Assembly: GCF_000004075.3 (NCBI RefSeq)
Contig: NC_026659.2
Span: 1,984,001-2,048,000, forward strand
Length of the DNA: 64,000 nucleotides
Source of the DNA: Cucumis sativus
Taxonomy: Eukaryota > Streptophyta > Magnoliopsida > Cucurbitales > Cucurbitaceae
Reading direction: 5' to 3'
Shown here piece by piece: positions 10,750 through 24,320 of this stretch. Below the pieces are notes generated by a model that did not search any database, was not told the origin of the DNA, and saw only the letters and a program-made list of their open reading frames with translations. Position 1 is the first letter of the stretch. Every line of letters begins with the position of its first letter. The position numbers and the translations under genes were made by a program.

Positions 10750-13700
10750 TCATGAAAGCTTCACTGCAGATAGCTTCCTTAGCTTCCGATCATGATTCAG
10801 CATTGTACTTACACTCTCAACCACTAGAACGATCTGTACGCCAAAACAAGCAGTGACCCACAAAATTACTTAACATTGAACAAATTTTTGCGATATTGAA
10901 GTGCAAATTGTACATTGGAGCAGCAGAGAAAGACGAACCTGGAAGCAAGCATAAGCCATGGCATTTGCAAAGTAGAAATTTGCATTGCCAGTCCCCTGCA
11001 ATTTTGTGAACTTGTTTGGTTAAAAGAGTTCAGGTCTTTCCATTTCAAATTAATATTAGAGTCAAAGAAGGCATACCCTCCATATCCAAAGGTTGTGCAT
11101 CACAGGGCTGAGCAGGGAAATCCCAATATACCCACAGAATAGAAAGAATGAGAACTCCAAATCTGTATATGTACCATAGGTATGGGGTCAAAATTGATTA
11201 AAGAATCAGATGAGGTTGGAAGCGCAGTAACCAGAACCAAACAAGTACCTACCGACCAATACGTCTACAAACAATCCCATAAAACTTAAGTACAAAGCTG
11301 AGTCTCCCACCTAAAAGAAGTTGAAACAACAAGAAAGATTACCTATTCAACTCAGAGTTTGATGTAAAAAAGTGTATGATAAATATTAGTGATAAATAAA
11401 GTTATGAGATAAAACCAGAGGATACCGAAGGGTAAGACTTCAACATGGCGGAAATAGAAAGAAGCACAAAAGCCAGAAACAAAGGTCGATGGCAGAGACG
11501 TATGGACAATGGCAATATCATAAACAAAATGTTGATATGAAACACTATTAAATAGAAGTCCCTGAAGAACTCAAACACTTCTGCAAAAAGGTACCTGTAA
11601 TAAACATTCAAACAGATCAGTTGGTAGTTAGACTCGCACAGTACTTTATGCATAGAAATAGCTTTTTAAAGCATCTAACGTTTTGTTGAACTCACCATAG
11701 AACTCCAATATTAGGGGACAAATCTTGCACGGTGAGAATAAAGCCATATGTGCTGCAGTAACCCGCAATACATTCATTAGCTAAGTAATACATATGCTGT
11801 ATACTCAGAATAACATTTCAAGCTCATGTTAGTTACATGGTAATAAGTGGGATTACCTTAAGAACCTAAAACATTGATATAAAAGAACCCAACTTTCTCA
11901 TAGGTGGATTTAACTTTCATGGACATATTAGAAAAATATTGTTCAACAAACAACTATGTGTTATTGTTCATCAGCCGCACCAGGTTACTTGACTTTTTAC
12001 TTTCATATTTTGGTGTGATAATGAGCACACTACACAATATTGTGGACGCCGACTAGCAGTTTGCTAAGTGACACCTCCCCATCCTCTTTAAGACCAAGGG
12101 AGGGTGAGGGAGGATCTGAAATGTTCCATATTCATTACTTATCACGATGAGACTAGTAGTGAACTGGATAAAACAGGGATAGAAGCATTCTGGTAAAATA
12201 AATGCGAAGCGTAAATAGGCATTAACAAAGATAAGATGGAAGATTTTAAATAAAAAAAATCATACCTTCTAAACATCTCCCAGAGTCCACCAAACTGTTT
12301 GAGAGATACACCACAGAGAAGCAGCATATAAGCAGAAAATACAGAAACCCATAATAAGAAATACATGACTGGTCTCAGTGAGAAACCATTTGGTACTTTA
12401 GGCTGATTGATCACTTCCTCTTGCTGACCACAGCTATCATTTGAAGGTTGTTCAACGACTCTACTACAACTCCTTTCAAAGAAGAATTTCCTAGGAGGAG
12501 CATCTAAGCCATTGCCTAATAGAAGAACTACCTGGGGGGAAGGAGACCATGACAACTAGTATTAGAAGAATCCACATCAAATATTGGCTTACAAAAACCT
12601 TAGACAGAACTATCATACCGGAATTATCAGAATTACAGGATAAAGAGATAGATGGGTTGCCATGACAAATCCAAAAGCAGCCAACGGAACTTGTCCTGTA
12701 CTACATGAGATGCATCTTATCAAACGGAATGTTCAATTTTTTTAAAAAAAAAATCATAATAAATATAAAATACATATTTTCAGTCCCAAAGACATGTGAT
12801 TTGTGGTAATCTAATAAGTGATATACATATAGCGTAATGCTGCTACTTCAATATGACAATGGAACCATTGAAGCTTCGGTGAAATTAATTCTAGAAATTG
12901 GGCTTTTTCAAAAGACAGAAGAGAAAAAATTGTTGTTACAAAGCAAAGACTGCCAACTTCTTGCCTTTTGATGCTCCATAAAGAGTAAGGACAATGGCTA
13001 GATTCTCGATTGGAGATGTGGACAAACCCACACATGCAACTATTGTGAAAGGATTCCATACGTACACAAGAGAAGCAATATCTCCAGCTGGGAAGATCTC
13101 TGTTATCATTAAAAAGAATGGCATTACTGATAAGCAAATAATAAAAGAAAGGAATGTAACACATATACAAGTATGTTGATATATATCCAGATCAAAAGGC
13201 TGTACTCATTTGAACCGCGATGCAAAAAAACAAACTATATAAGAGAAACCAGATCTATCTATACTGATCTCGTCCAGAAAACAGAACTTCCCCGTTTGTA
13301 ATTTCATTCCTAAAAGAAAAATTAATATGTATGTGTGTGTGTGCATACTATTCCTATTACTACATCAATCAAAAAGCCATGTTTCATGTGTTTCTCACAA
13401 ATGCTCCCTTCGTAACTTATAAGAACGCAATGCTTTTTTGAATTTCAGTATTGCTGAGGCGTCCTAACAAGTGAATCCCAAATCCTCATTGCTAAGCTCC
13501 ATCGTTTTGTAAGAATCTACTGTAACCACACATAGGTCAAGCAAATATAACTAGATAGTGAAACTGCAGTTCTAACAGTTGACAAGTACCTGAACTTTTT
13601 GATAAGTTAACTTTTAGTAGTTTCAAACTTCGATAGTATGCCCTCTGAAGATTCTGACCAGTTCCACGAATTAGCAATGCACTCAGAACATCTGCAACCA

Positions 13701-14675
13701 CAAAAGCAAAACTATCCAACAATACATTTATATTAACAGCCTGAATATATAACAGATCTATCTTAACTAAATAAAAATCTTAAACCTTGAAGAAGAAAAT
13801 TTCACAAATAAGTTAGTTACAAAAAGTACACAGCACGATGTCCAAGACGAATTCTAAAACAAATCTTCACTGAAACCCATTCACTATCAAATGTTTAATA
13901 ACAACCTCTCGAGTGGATAAATCAATCTTAGTCGCAAATAAAAGAAATGCAAAATTCACCTGCATAAAAGATGGTCTGGTTGCCCTTCAATCCTGCATCA
14001 TCATTAAACAATCATCATAGAGTATCAGAAATCCCAACAAAATCAGGCATTACAGTCTATGCATTGACAAGCTTAACTGTCCAGTAATCCAGAAATTCTT
14101 AAGTTACACAATGCACAGCCCGAAATTCTTTAAATTGAAGTACTCAGTTAAGTCACAACTATAGAAAGAAATCAAACACTAAACTGAAATTCAATATCAC
14201 ATTTCATTTGGAGGTTGATTCTTACCTTTTGACAGTCAATGGCCCTAGAAGAGACAGTAACAGAGGAGAACCATGATACATAGATCCTACTCAAACAAAT
14301 AGGCAAAGTCATTCTCACTATCAGAGATAACCAAACACAATCAGCCAACTTCAGAAGCAATGATTTGGATCGAATACAAAAGGGAAACAGGAAAACCTGT
14401 ATAGGGAGACATTGACGACTGTTTCAACCAGTAACCCTCAGCCACTGCAAAACATTAAAGAGAAGCAAAACTCATGAGCATAAATTACGTTAGACTCAAG
14501 CATAACTAGAATCTCCAGATAAAAGAGAGAGTAAAGTACATCGATGAATGCTGGTTAGAGAAGTGGCGACCTCGGGCCGAGAGGACAGATTCAGATTGGG
14601 AAAATATATCATAAGGAGCCTGAAAATCACTGACAACATCATCCATATCCAAAAATTTCCTTTCTTTTTCTTCAT
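10750..14675 (-). CDS. PIGU: GPI transamidase subunit PIG-U, complete, 14 exons
   Basis: Exons in transcript order: 14675-14540, 14444-14397, 14286-14226, 13992-13960, 13711-13590, 13087-12965, 12695-12619, 12531-12266, 11752-11696, 11594-11426, 11310-11253, 11162-11077, 10995-10939, 10833-10750. They give an in-frame protein of 458 residues. PIG-U is a multi-pass ER membrane subunit of the complex that cleaves precursor proteins and attaches the GPI anchor. Recognisable conserved segments are EGYWLKQSSMSPY, SMYHGSPLLLSLLGPLT, VYVWNPFTIVACVGLSTSPIEN, VMATHLSLYP, the hydrophobic block FHINILFMILPLSIRL, GDSALYLS and HNLWIWRGTGNANF. The start ATG at 14675 precedes a short Lys-rich stretch (MKKKKGNFW) and is the only sensible in-frame Met. 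Intron 6 begins with GC (AAAG/GCAAG at 12964); all other introns are GT..AG. The gene sits between the two halves of a HAP2-GDSL duplication. Confidence 0.92.
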
Positions 14676-15540
14676 TTTATCTTCAATTTGTTCCTTCCGC
14701 GGCGGTCGATGGCGTGCGGTAGACTGCAGGCGATCGGAGGAGAAGGTTGAAGCACAAAGCTCCGCCAGTTTTCTTTTGGGCGCCCTCTCTGCGACGCTAC
14801 AAAAAAACTCTTTTTTAAAAAAAAAATATATGTTATTATCGTTACTAAAAAATTATTTTAAAAAACAAAACTTAAATAATTTTAATTATTTTTACTATAT
14901 TGAAAATAACTTTTATTATTTTATAGTTAATAGTAATATATTTTATAAATATTGTCACTTTTTTTCTGTTCATGACCATTCTCCTATTACTAATTTAATT
15001 TTAAGTATTAATTATACAAAAATGAAAAACACTCTTAAATTTTGTATTTTGGGTAAAAAAGTATCTTTAAATTTTAAAAAGTTAAAGAAATAATTCAAAA
15101 ACTTTAAAATATAACATTAAATTTAAAAAAAAATTCAAAAATAGAAACTATTAATAGTTTAGTAATTTTAGAGTTTAAAATCTATGATATTAGTGATATA
15201 ATTTAGGTAGATATCGATAATATATCCACAAATCAGTTATATCCTCACATATGATTGACATAACTTAAATGTTGATGATCTCAATAATATGTGATATTGG
15301 TAGTATGACTTAGGTAGGTATTAACGATGTTCATTTATCACATATATAAGTTAATGATATCAATGATATAAATAGGAAGATATTGGCGATATTTGTTTAT
15401 CATTGATATCAACGTTAAAGCTTAGGTAGATACCAGTGGATGAGTGTTAGATTCAGTTGCTTTGATTACCTTCCTCCATGACATGCATGAACATATCAGA
15501 GCAAGCTCTTAAGAGAAAAGAAAGAAATATTTCTTTCTTG
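14676..15540. other. PIG-U upstream region and degenerate AT repeats
   Basis: About 14680-14800 is GC-richer and should be the PIG-U leader and core promoter. From 14815 the sequence is very AT-rich. Between about 15185 and 15430, words such as GATATTAGTGATAT, TTAGGTAGATAT and TATCATTGATATCAACG recur at irregular spacing, so this is a decayed tandem repeat. No gene is seen. Confidence 0.45.
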
Positions 15541-15885
15541 ATTAGTCTTTCTTGCAGTTTACTTGAACAAAAGAAGTCAGTCCCATGGAGGTACTGTTTT
15601 TTGCCAAGACATTTTGATTGAATTTTGTTCATGTGAAGAGTTGTTGGCAGTGAATCACATGTTTACTTGACGATCTCTATGGACTGGATATAGGAGGATA
15701 AGCCATGAATTACACGTAAAGTACAAGACATTGACACTTTCTTCACCATGTGCATAGGAAAAAAAAGGTAAAATAGGGCATACCAGGAGTGCAGAATGTT
15801 TCATACAGAACATTGATATGAGGCTCTACTTAAACTGGTTTATACAGTACTTGTACTACATTGATTTTCATTATATTACATGTAG
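15541..15885 (+). pseudogene. HAP2 relic: exon 13 plus the end of exon 18 and 3' flank
   Basis: Positions 15550-15650 match HAP2 exon 13 with its acceptor and following intron (8280-8380), including GCAGTTTACTTG and AAAGAAGTCAGT. Positions from about 15690 match the end of exon 18 (GCCATGAATTACAC, TTCTTCACCATGTGCA) and the 3' flank up to the GDSL stop codon (9340-9575). Exons 14 to 17 and most of exon 18 are missing between the two parts, an internal deletion of roughly 0.9 kb relative to the intact gene. Exons 1-12 are not detectable. The surviving tail is frameshifted. The order and strand relative to the GDSL gene are the same as in the intact copy, so this is a remnant of a tandem duplicate, not a retrocopy: intron sequence is retained. 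Confidence 0.88.
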
Positions 15886-17641
15886 AATAAGGAGTTGAGA
15901 TTGATAGGAGTGGTAATATTTGAAGTCCCAGTCCACATCATTTCTGCTACAAACTTGTATATTCTATCAGTTCCATGGTTGGCATCAAAAAACACATGCT
16001 CCTCTGGATTTTCACATAACTCATATTCTTTTATGCCTCTCATACCTCCACAGCTACTCTTTCCTCTAAATGCCCCACTTCCACAGCATCCACTCTTCAC
16101 TTCTTTCATTCCTTTTCAAACAATTTGTCAATTATTAGGAGCAACCACACTATGACGACCTTATAAACAGATTGGAAATTCTATGTGCCCTTGATAACCA
16201 CTTTATACAAATTCAACGTACCGTATTTTGTTGGGTGGTGGATTATGTTACTGATAGCAGTGTGGAAATCAGTATGAGAATATAGAAGTCCTTTAAACTT
16301 TTGTGCAAGGTTTTGAAGTGCTTTAGGTAGTTTTTCATTGTGCAAACCAATAAATTGCTTGAATTGTTCCATCCAAGCTGGAGTTCTGTAATGAGATATA
16401 ATAGCTTCTTGTACAGCAGGCAAATGATCAATAGGCCCAATATTTAGCACTGAAAATTTCCTACCTCCTGTCTTGTAAATTTCCTAAAAAGTAATTAAAA
16501 CTAAAACTCAAATCAAAGATAATACAGAATAAAACGAAAGCAAGAACATTAATTTGAAATTTTATGTGTTTACTTCGATGAAACTGGTCATGTTTCCAAT
16601 CACTAAATCAACATACTGTTGTGTTGTGTAAGATTGATAAAGTGAATTGGATTTTGGATCAAAAGCATCATAGTCACCGCTTCCAATGGCGATTAAGTAA
16701 ACGGCTTTTGATAGTAATTTCTTTGTTTTTGAAGTTCCAAGTTTCTTCCTCAAACTCCTTTCCATTTCTTTGAAATAATTCACCTGCCTTCTCAAGGTTA
16801 CCACCTGAAAAAAAATCGCCACATCTTAGGGGGGGGAATTTCTAACATTTTTGTTAGCATCTACTCCTTCGTCACATATAACCTTTTCCAAAAATCTATA
16901 TCAGTTTTTTTAAAAAAAGGAAAATTATGTTCCTCCTTCCCCCTCTCTCCCCTCCAGTCTTCTTCCTTTCTAGTTATTTTCTTTGTAATCTTCGTCTTCT
17001 CACTTTCAAGTCACAAAAGCGACCAAAACCCACCGATCAGAAACCTCTCTAAAAGTGACAATTTCCAACCGACAAAAAAAAACCCTACAGGGAAAGTTGT
17101 TTTTCAGCATCGATTTAAGCTCAAACTGACATGAATTAAGAGATAGCGTGATACATAAAAGAGAGTGGGAGAGAAAATAGTGTTACATATCCAGGGAAAG
17201 TTGTGTCAAGAACTCCAGCTCCTCCAGATGCAAAATTTACTCCTTTAACAAAATCCTTAATGCCCGGATAAAGATATGGCAGAATTAATGGCAACTTTGC
17301 ATATTCAGCTACAAAATAAAAATCAACTAATCAATCAATAAAATACAAAAAAAAAATGTAAATATTGTTGCATTATATTATATACCAATGAAATCAGGAA
17401 TGACTCTGCCATCGGAGAATCTTCCGGTGGGAAATCTGAAGAAAGTTTGGCCGTAGGGTGGGAAATTGGCCTGAGAAATGGTGGTTGTGTTTATGTAATT
17501 GTTATTTCCAACATCATAAATTGAATCCCCAAACACAAACAGAGGATGATCTTTTCCCAACGCTTCACATATTTGTATTATTCCCAAACTGCACAACAAC
17601 AACAATCCACATAAAACCAACTTTATTGAGTTTCTCATCAT
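15876..17641 (-). CDS. GDSL esterase/lipase-like secreted protein, 5 exons
   Basis: Exons: 17641-17386, 17308-17187, 16804-16574, 16483-16222, 16111-15876, giving 368 residues, normal for plant GDSL proteins. Residues 1 to about 29 form a signal peptide ([21 protein letters not shown]). Block I is [13 protein letters not shown] with the nucleophile Ser; block II is [11 protein letters not shown] with its Gly; block V carries FFDANHGTD with the Asp-x-x-His pair. Block III, normally GxND, reads IGSGDY here, so the oxyanion-hole Asn is replaced by Gly. The family hydrolyses esters of lipids, cutin monomers or acetylated sugars, usually outside the cell. The altered block III makes full activity uncertain. 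The 3' end abuts relic HAP2 sequence. Two in-frame ATGs stand at the start; I use the first. Confidence 0.92.
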
Positions 17642-20600
17642 ATTTTATTTCTCTTTCACTACAATGTTTTTGCCCAAAATATGTTTCTACAGCGACTACA
17701 ACCTTTTGCTGATATAATTGAGTTTTGAAGAAATATATTGACTTTGAAGTTTCTTAGTCAACCACACCTTAGAACTTAGTATTTAACTAGTATCTAACTT
17801 CTTGATATATCAAGATATGTTCCTATCGCTCCTTACAAATATGTGAAATCTAACATTCTCCTTACTTCAAAACGTTCTACTATATTTTTATCTATGATAG
17901 ACTTCATTACAAATGGTGAGAAAATTATGGTGGTAGAGCAAAATTATATTCCATCAATCATAAAGGCCTCTGCAGAAAAATCATCAGTAAAAAGAAGAAA
18001 AAGAAAACCGAAAGCGGAATCCATAAAAAACACCCACAAATACAGTAGTCTAATTTACAAAACACCTTTGTCAAGAAATTACAAAAATCTAAAAAGTACA
18101 TACAAATACAAACCAAGTCAGATAGGATCCATTTTGAATTGAGCCTAGGGCGCAAAGCCCAATTACTTGTTCTAAATCTTTTTGGCCCAGAGGCAATGGT
18201 TACACATGATCAAGATTAGTTTTTTAGTTTTTCTTTTTAAATAATTAATAGAGAAATTACCAAATAAGGACAGTGAAGAACATCCAACATTCCGTGACAC
18301 AGTCAAATAATTGGTAAATTACTAAAGGTAAAGGGTATGTGAAAAGGGTAGACACATGCTCCTTCCAAAGCCACAGCATTATATAACGACAAGCATGAAA
18401 GAAAAAACAATTCCCAGTTTTTATGCATACTGAAGTTAGCCTCATGGATGTGAAGAAAGAGATAATTGTAAAGATATTAAAAGCTTCGTCATTAAGTGAA
18501 TTATCAATCTCGAAGTAGTTAGGTTCAGTTAGGAGGTTTAGAATATGGAGCCAAGGGGAATATTCTCCGGACTATTGTGTATATATACTCATTCATCAGG
18601 TACTTCAATAGAACCTTGACCTCATAGCATCAAGAAGTGAATTTTAGATCAATAAGCCAAAGTATGTCTTAGATGATTTTGAAGCACCCGACTAAACTGC
18701 TCGTATCTCCATGTCATGATTCCAAGCAACATCTGAATTCACAACTTTCATGTGTGGTCGTCGAGGGAGGATACCGCTCGATCTGAGAGAGGAGGTAATT
18801 AAGAAGGTTGAGCCTTCGCAACACCTTTGTTTATTAAAAACCCTCGTAATAGCGATAACATACTCATTGAATTGGCATTCAAATCAAAGCACTTGTTGTA
18901 AATTTAACATTTTAAGAAAGAGATAAACACACACAATTTTTTGTCCCTCAAATTGCTTGTCAACTTGTGTTGAAGATCAACTATGGAATGACGAGCTAGG
19001 AAACATTACATATCGCTGTAACACATGATGGTTACTCTTTCTATCGTCAATTTAGTTTTAAGATGGGCCACATATTTTTATCTAATATGGTATCATATCA
19101 TAACATATAAATTTGTATTTTTCATTTTAAATGAGAATCAAGACAGTGAACCCAAAGAAAAGAGATATATTGAGCTCACATTGAGGTAGAAGTGATATAT
19201 TTTTTTTCATTGAAATGGTGATGTGACATTAAATATACCCTTATTAATTAGGGGTTGAAATTTCAAATTTTAGACCTATAAATCACAATAATAATTTATA
19301 TTATCCAAACCACAGAATTAGGGATTGTTGTTATAGGACATTAACAATGAACAATGATATTATATTTAACACAACTAACAATTTTAAAAGAAAAACAAAA
19401 CAACCTTTCAATGTCAAATTATATATATAATGGAACAAAACAAAACAAAACAATTTAGAATGAATTTTGAAAAGTGACTTCAGTACCGATGATAATATAT
19501 AATCACATTAGTTTTGGTAGATTCAATAAACCAATAATTAAAATTTAATTTTGACCCTACCTTACCAAATTGTGAATTGAATAGGAATGACAATAAAACA
19601 AAAAAACCAAATACTAATTATATTATTATTGTATATACTAAAGTTAAAATTTTAATGACAAAATCAATATTTTAATAAATTTAAATTTCCATTTTAAATT
19701 ATTAAATTTAAACAATAATTTTCTTTTGTTACTCTCAACATGGCAACATACATGCATGAACAAATAATTTAAATCTATGACTAATCTCTAGTTAGTATAG
19801 ATCTAGGATTAGGGTTCACAAGTTCATATCCTTCTCTCAGTTATATATATTTATATAATATACATGCAAATTATATCACAGCTTTTAGGTTCACATGAAA
19901 CTAATTTACAAAATATTTCACTTTTCCCTCCAACTTGTACTATAAATAATATATATACTACGTTTTATTTTTAAAAAAATAGTCCAACGACATTTAAATC
20001 CAATTATCGTTAAATTAAATTTAGGTTAACTTATTTTGAACGTTACTTTTTTTAATACGACAATAATAGAATGAAAAATGATGTTAATTATATTGAAATT
20101 AGATGGATGAAATTTGGTAAATATCGTATATATATATTCATAGGATTGACAAAGCTTCACGTGAAACTTACATTAATAAGACTTTGAGCAGACTTATTTT
20201 TTTGGAAATGTGCATTTTAATAAGCCGACTAAAAAGTTAAAATAAAAAGGAAATTAGAGTGTGAGTGTGTGTATATAATATAGAGTTAATTGAAATGTTT
20301 GTACGCCACGTGGTGCAAATTTTGAGACGTAGAGAAAGACGAATTTTGGTACAATTTTTTTGCCGGCTGTTGTATTTGCCGTTTTTAGAGCTTCATTTTT
20401 CATTTATTATATCTATGTCGGCTGTTGGGAACACGAACTACCTTTTTCTTTTTATTTTATTTCTTTTTCTTTCTCTCTCTCAATTATTATAAAATATACC
20501 TTAATTTGTTCTTATAATACTTTCCCACAATTCATTTAAATACATTTTTATTAATCACATGGATTTTAGTTGATTGAATTAGGTAGTTTTTCGAAATGAA

Positions 20601-23600
20601 TAATGAAATAAAGGACGACTCATAACAAAGTATTGAAGAAGACATATATGTTATATATAGTTCACGATCAAACAAATATAGAGGGCTAAGAGAGAAATTT
20701 CTTAAATTTTTTAAATATAGAATTGAGAGTATTAATAAAACTTATTTTGAAAGTTTAAGAATTAGTGTTATTGGTGAAACTATATGTATATATATATTAC
20801 GTTATTGAACATTCTAATTGCATAATAAATTAATTGTATTGAAAAAATCTCTATATGATCTTATACAAGAATTAATTAATTAATTTTATAAAACAGTCAA
20901 AACGATTGTATATATACTTTTAAATTTTAAATTCACAAAGCAATCTTAAACAGATTTTGGAAGTCTCTTTCAAAGATTATTTTTTCTCCTTTAAAAACAT
21001 CATACATACATATGTTGGAATTAAAGCTTAAGCCATTAAATTTTGCTGCATATGTGGTTTTATTTTTATAAATCAAATGTCGATTGCTGAAATATTATCA
21101 TTATTTAAAAAAAAAAAAATTCTTATTTTTCTTTATTAACCATTTGGATTTATTTTATATAAGCATATTCAAAACGTGGTTTCTAAATATGGAGTTATGA
21201 TCTAAAATAATGAGACTGGTTTTACCTTTATTTTAGGTTAATTTAGAAACACGAGGGGTTGAAGGAAAGTTTTGATTCAAATAAATTAAATGCTTAGATT
21301 ATTCAAAATTAGATTCTGAAATTAATTGATTTTACTTTACATTTGTGGATTACATAAGATTGGTCATTTGTTAAAAACCTGTTTGAATGAATTAAAGTGT
21401 TTCTTTTTTCAATAACTTTGGCAACAATTTGGGTTGCCCGTTTCATTTTAAAATTAATTAATAATGAACGATATACAGTGTATGTAGTATTATGAACACA
21501 TCATATGAGGCATCTTCAAATTTTTCTATGCAAGATTATTCTCAAAAGCACATCATGTTAAAATACCAATTCAAAATATCGTTGATTTAATATGATTAAC
21601 TCTAAAAATAATAGTTGAATAGATAAGAGTAATTAATCTAAAACATACCTCAATCGGGAAAAAATATATGAAGAGATCACGACTCTAAGAGTAGCATGGA
21701 GAGTATATGAAATAAAAGTTGTAAATGTACTCTAAATGTATATCATATATGATTATTAATAGGTATGTTAATTTCTAGAATAACTATAATTTTCTTGGAC
21801 ATTGAAGATTTTTTTGAGAAACTTGGTTAAGAATTCAACCTGTTTGTAAGAAAATTGCAAATGATTTCAAAATGTTACAAATTTTACCCTTAAAGATTAG
21901 GTTTGAGTTTTGATTTCCATTTGTTCTAAATTTCAAGGTTTACACTTAGTGATGCTTTAACTAGAAGAAGATGATTGTGAGAATAATTCAATCTAATTGC
22001 TTTGTGAGATGTGTAATCTTTGAAATTTGATTCTTTTAGGCAAAAATTCATTCATTAAAAGTTACATTTAAAGTTGTAACGAACGTTTGTCAGAAAAACA
22101 TACATTCAAATAAACGTGTCGCTCTGAGTGAGACGAATCTCAAATATAACTCAACTGAGAATAATGCATGTCTAGAGCAGAACCCGCTCATTTCTTGAGT
22201 AAATTTAGAGAAACGGTCGCCTTTAACAACATCTTCCCATTTATATCATACCTGAATTTGACATCTTTCACAAATACTCGTCATACAAAAATCCCTTTCA
22301 ATTTAATGACAACCAAAATTGTTGTATTTTCCTTTTTCTTATTTAAGGGTTTGTTTGTTTGTTTTTGGAGTGATGTTTAATTAGGGTTTCAAAACTACAA
22401 CAAAGTATTAAACGTCAAGTAGTGTAAATATATATAATTTAATGTTGTATTGTAGATCGGTAAGAAGAAAAAAGATCATAATATAAAGTAATGTATAGGA
22501 GTAGCTTAGGAATATATCGTATAGGCCTTTGGGCTAAGATCAAATCCATTTATGGAAAGAAAAAAAATCAATTCTTTAAGACTAAATTTACACAATGTTA
22601 TTAACTTTTGGTCCATCCATTCATAATGTTATATATATATCAAAATCTTCACATGAATATATTCGATATGGAACTAGAGGAATAAATTGGCATTTTTCTT
22701 ATATCGTATAAATGTGACAAAATTATATGATTTAGTTCATAAATTCTATTCTTATTTAATTATGAGTGAACTGTCACCAGGCAAAATCTCTGAATGAATA
22801 ATAAAACAAACAAACGGTTATCAGAATTTATGACAGCCAAAATAACGTGAGAAAAGGTAGCTAGAGACTTTTTGAAGGAGAAAAAGATATATACTGAATA
22901 AGGGGGACGAAAGGAATAAAGTGGAGGAGAAAGCGGAGGAATCACGTTTGACAGTCCATTCGTCGTTGAAACAGAATGTCTTTTATTGCATGTTTTGGGA
23001 AATTGAAATGCATGTTTAGTAAGACATTCATTTCTTATAAAAAGTTGCGTAAAAGTTACAATGGCGTGTCTTTTTCAAAGATGCATATTTAGATAACACG
23101 TGTGTAAGGATACGACAAATTAAATTTGGCTCAAAATAAGCATAAACAAGAAAAATTTCTTGTGTATATCAACCCTAATTCAAACACATTTCTTCAGACT
23201 TTATTTACCCTAGTTATAATACAAATGCTAAAACCATAGAAGAGTAATTCAATATCCTAATCACTAATTAACAATCTTTAATTTGCTAAACTCTCTCGAT
23301 CCTTACTAACTAAAAATCTCTCTTCCATTTTAACTACAACACCCAAATTTGACATTCTTATCTCCTTCTTGATCAAAAGCTTCACTACAATTACAAATAT
23401 ATTCAACTATTCACAAAGCACACCCATTATTCAATTAATAATAAAACCTATTCTCCTTTTATATTTTCATACTAATTTTTGTTAGGGATTATAGTAGGAT
23501 TTCACTTTCTAAAATTTAGACTTATTAACTAAATAAATAATAATTAAAAAAAGTTAAAAGAGCCACTCAATTTATATATATTCTATGCAAAATCATGTTT

Positions 23601-24320
23601 ATTTATAAATTTCTTAACTAAAAATATACGATGTTTATTCATAATCAAACTATAAAATAGAAGAAAAAGGATTGAAATTAAACAAATTGGATTTTCTTTT
23701 TTAAAGTTCAATTATCAATATTATAACGCAAGTTAAGCATGAATAGAAATAGATAATCTTGGGAGAAAATTAAAAGAGAGATAAATATAATGATGAATGA
23801 TAAATTATAATTTTGATATACAAACTAGGTATTGAAAGCAAATCAATTAGATATCAAATTACTAGATTAAACGTCTCTGGAGTAACACCATACTATAAAC
23901 ACCACATATATGATTCCATTATTCTACTAACACACAACCATTGCACTATACTCAATCTACTATAAACATTCATATTTTTTTTTAGAAAAAGAGATACTTT
24001 TTTTATATTATTACTTTCTGATGATATACATTTCATTGTCGACGACCATGAAACCACCTTCTTCTTCTTCTTTTTTTCCCAAATAAACATCTACTAAAGG
24101 ACGAGAGAGAGAGAGATTGAGAGAGAAACTCAATTTATATTCACTATGCTATGGATAATAACACCATCAATAAAATTGGTCCTCATTTTCATATACCCTT
24201 CTTCTACCCTATACAAAAAAGAAAACATTTTTTTACTCAAAATGAAAGAAAAAAAAAAAAAAAAAAACATTCCTAGCTGTGTCAAAATTCCCAAATCTAC
24301 CCTTATTCAACCTCTTCACT
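17642..24320. other. AT-rich gene desert
   Basis: The first few hundred bases should hold the GDSL promoter (minus strand). The rest is AT-rich with short chance frames. A patch with more even base composition at about 18540-18900 has no frame I recognise and may be an old repeat. The last part, near 24248-24266, has an A run and would be the MATE 3' flank. I see no gene. Confidence 0.5.

Noticed and set aside
15541-15885. HAP2 retrocopy (processed pseudogene)
   Set aside because: Intron sequence is kept next to exon 13 and the 3' flank matches genomic DNA, so it is a DNA-level duplicate.
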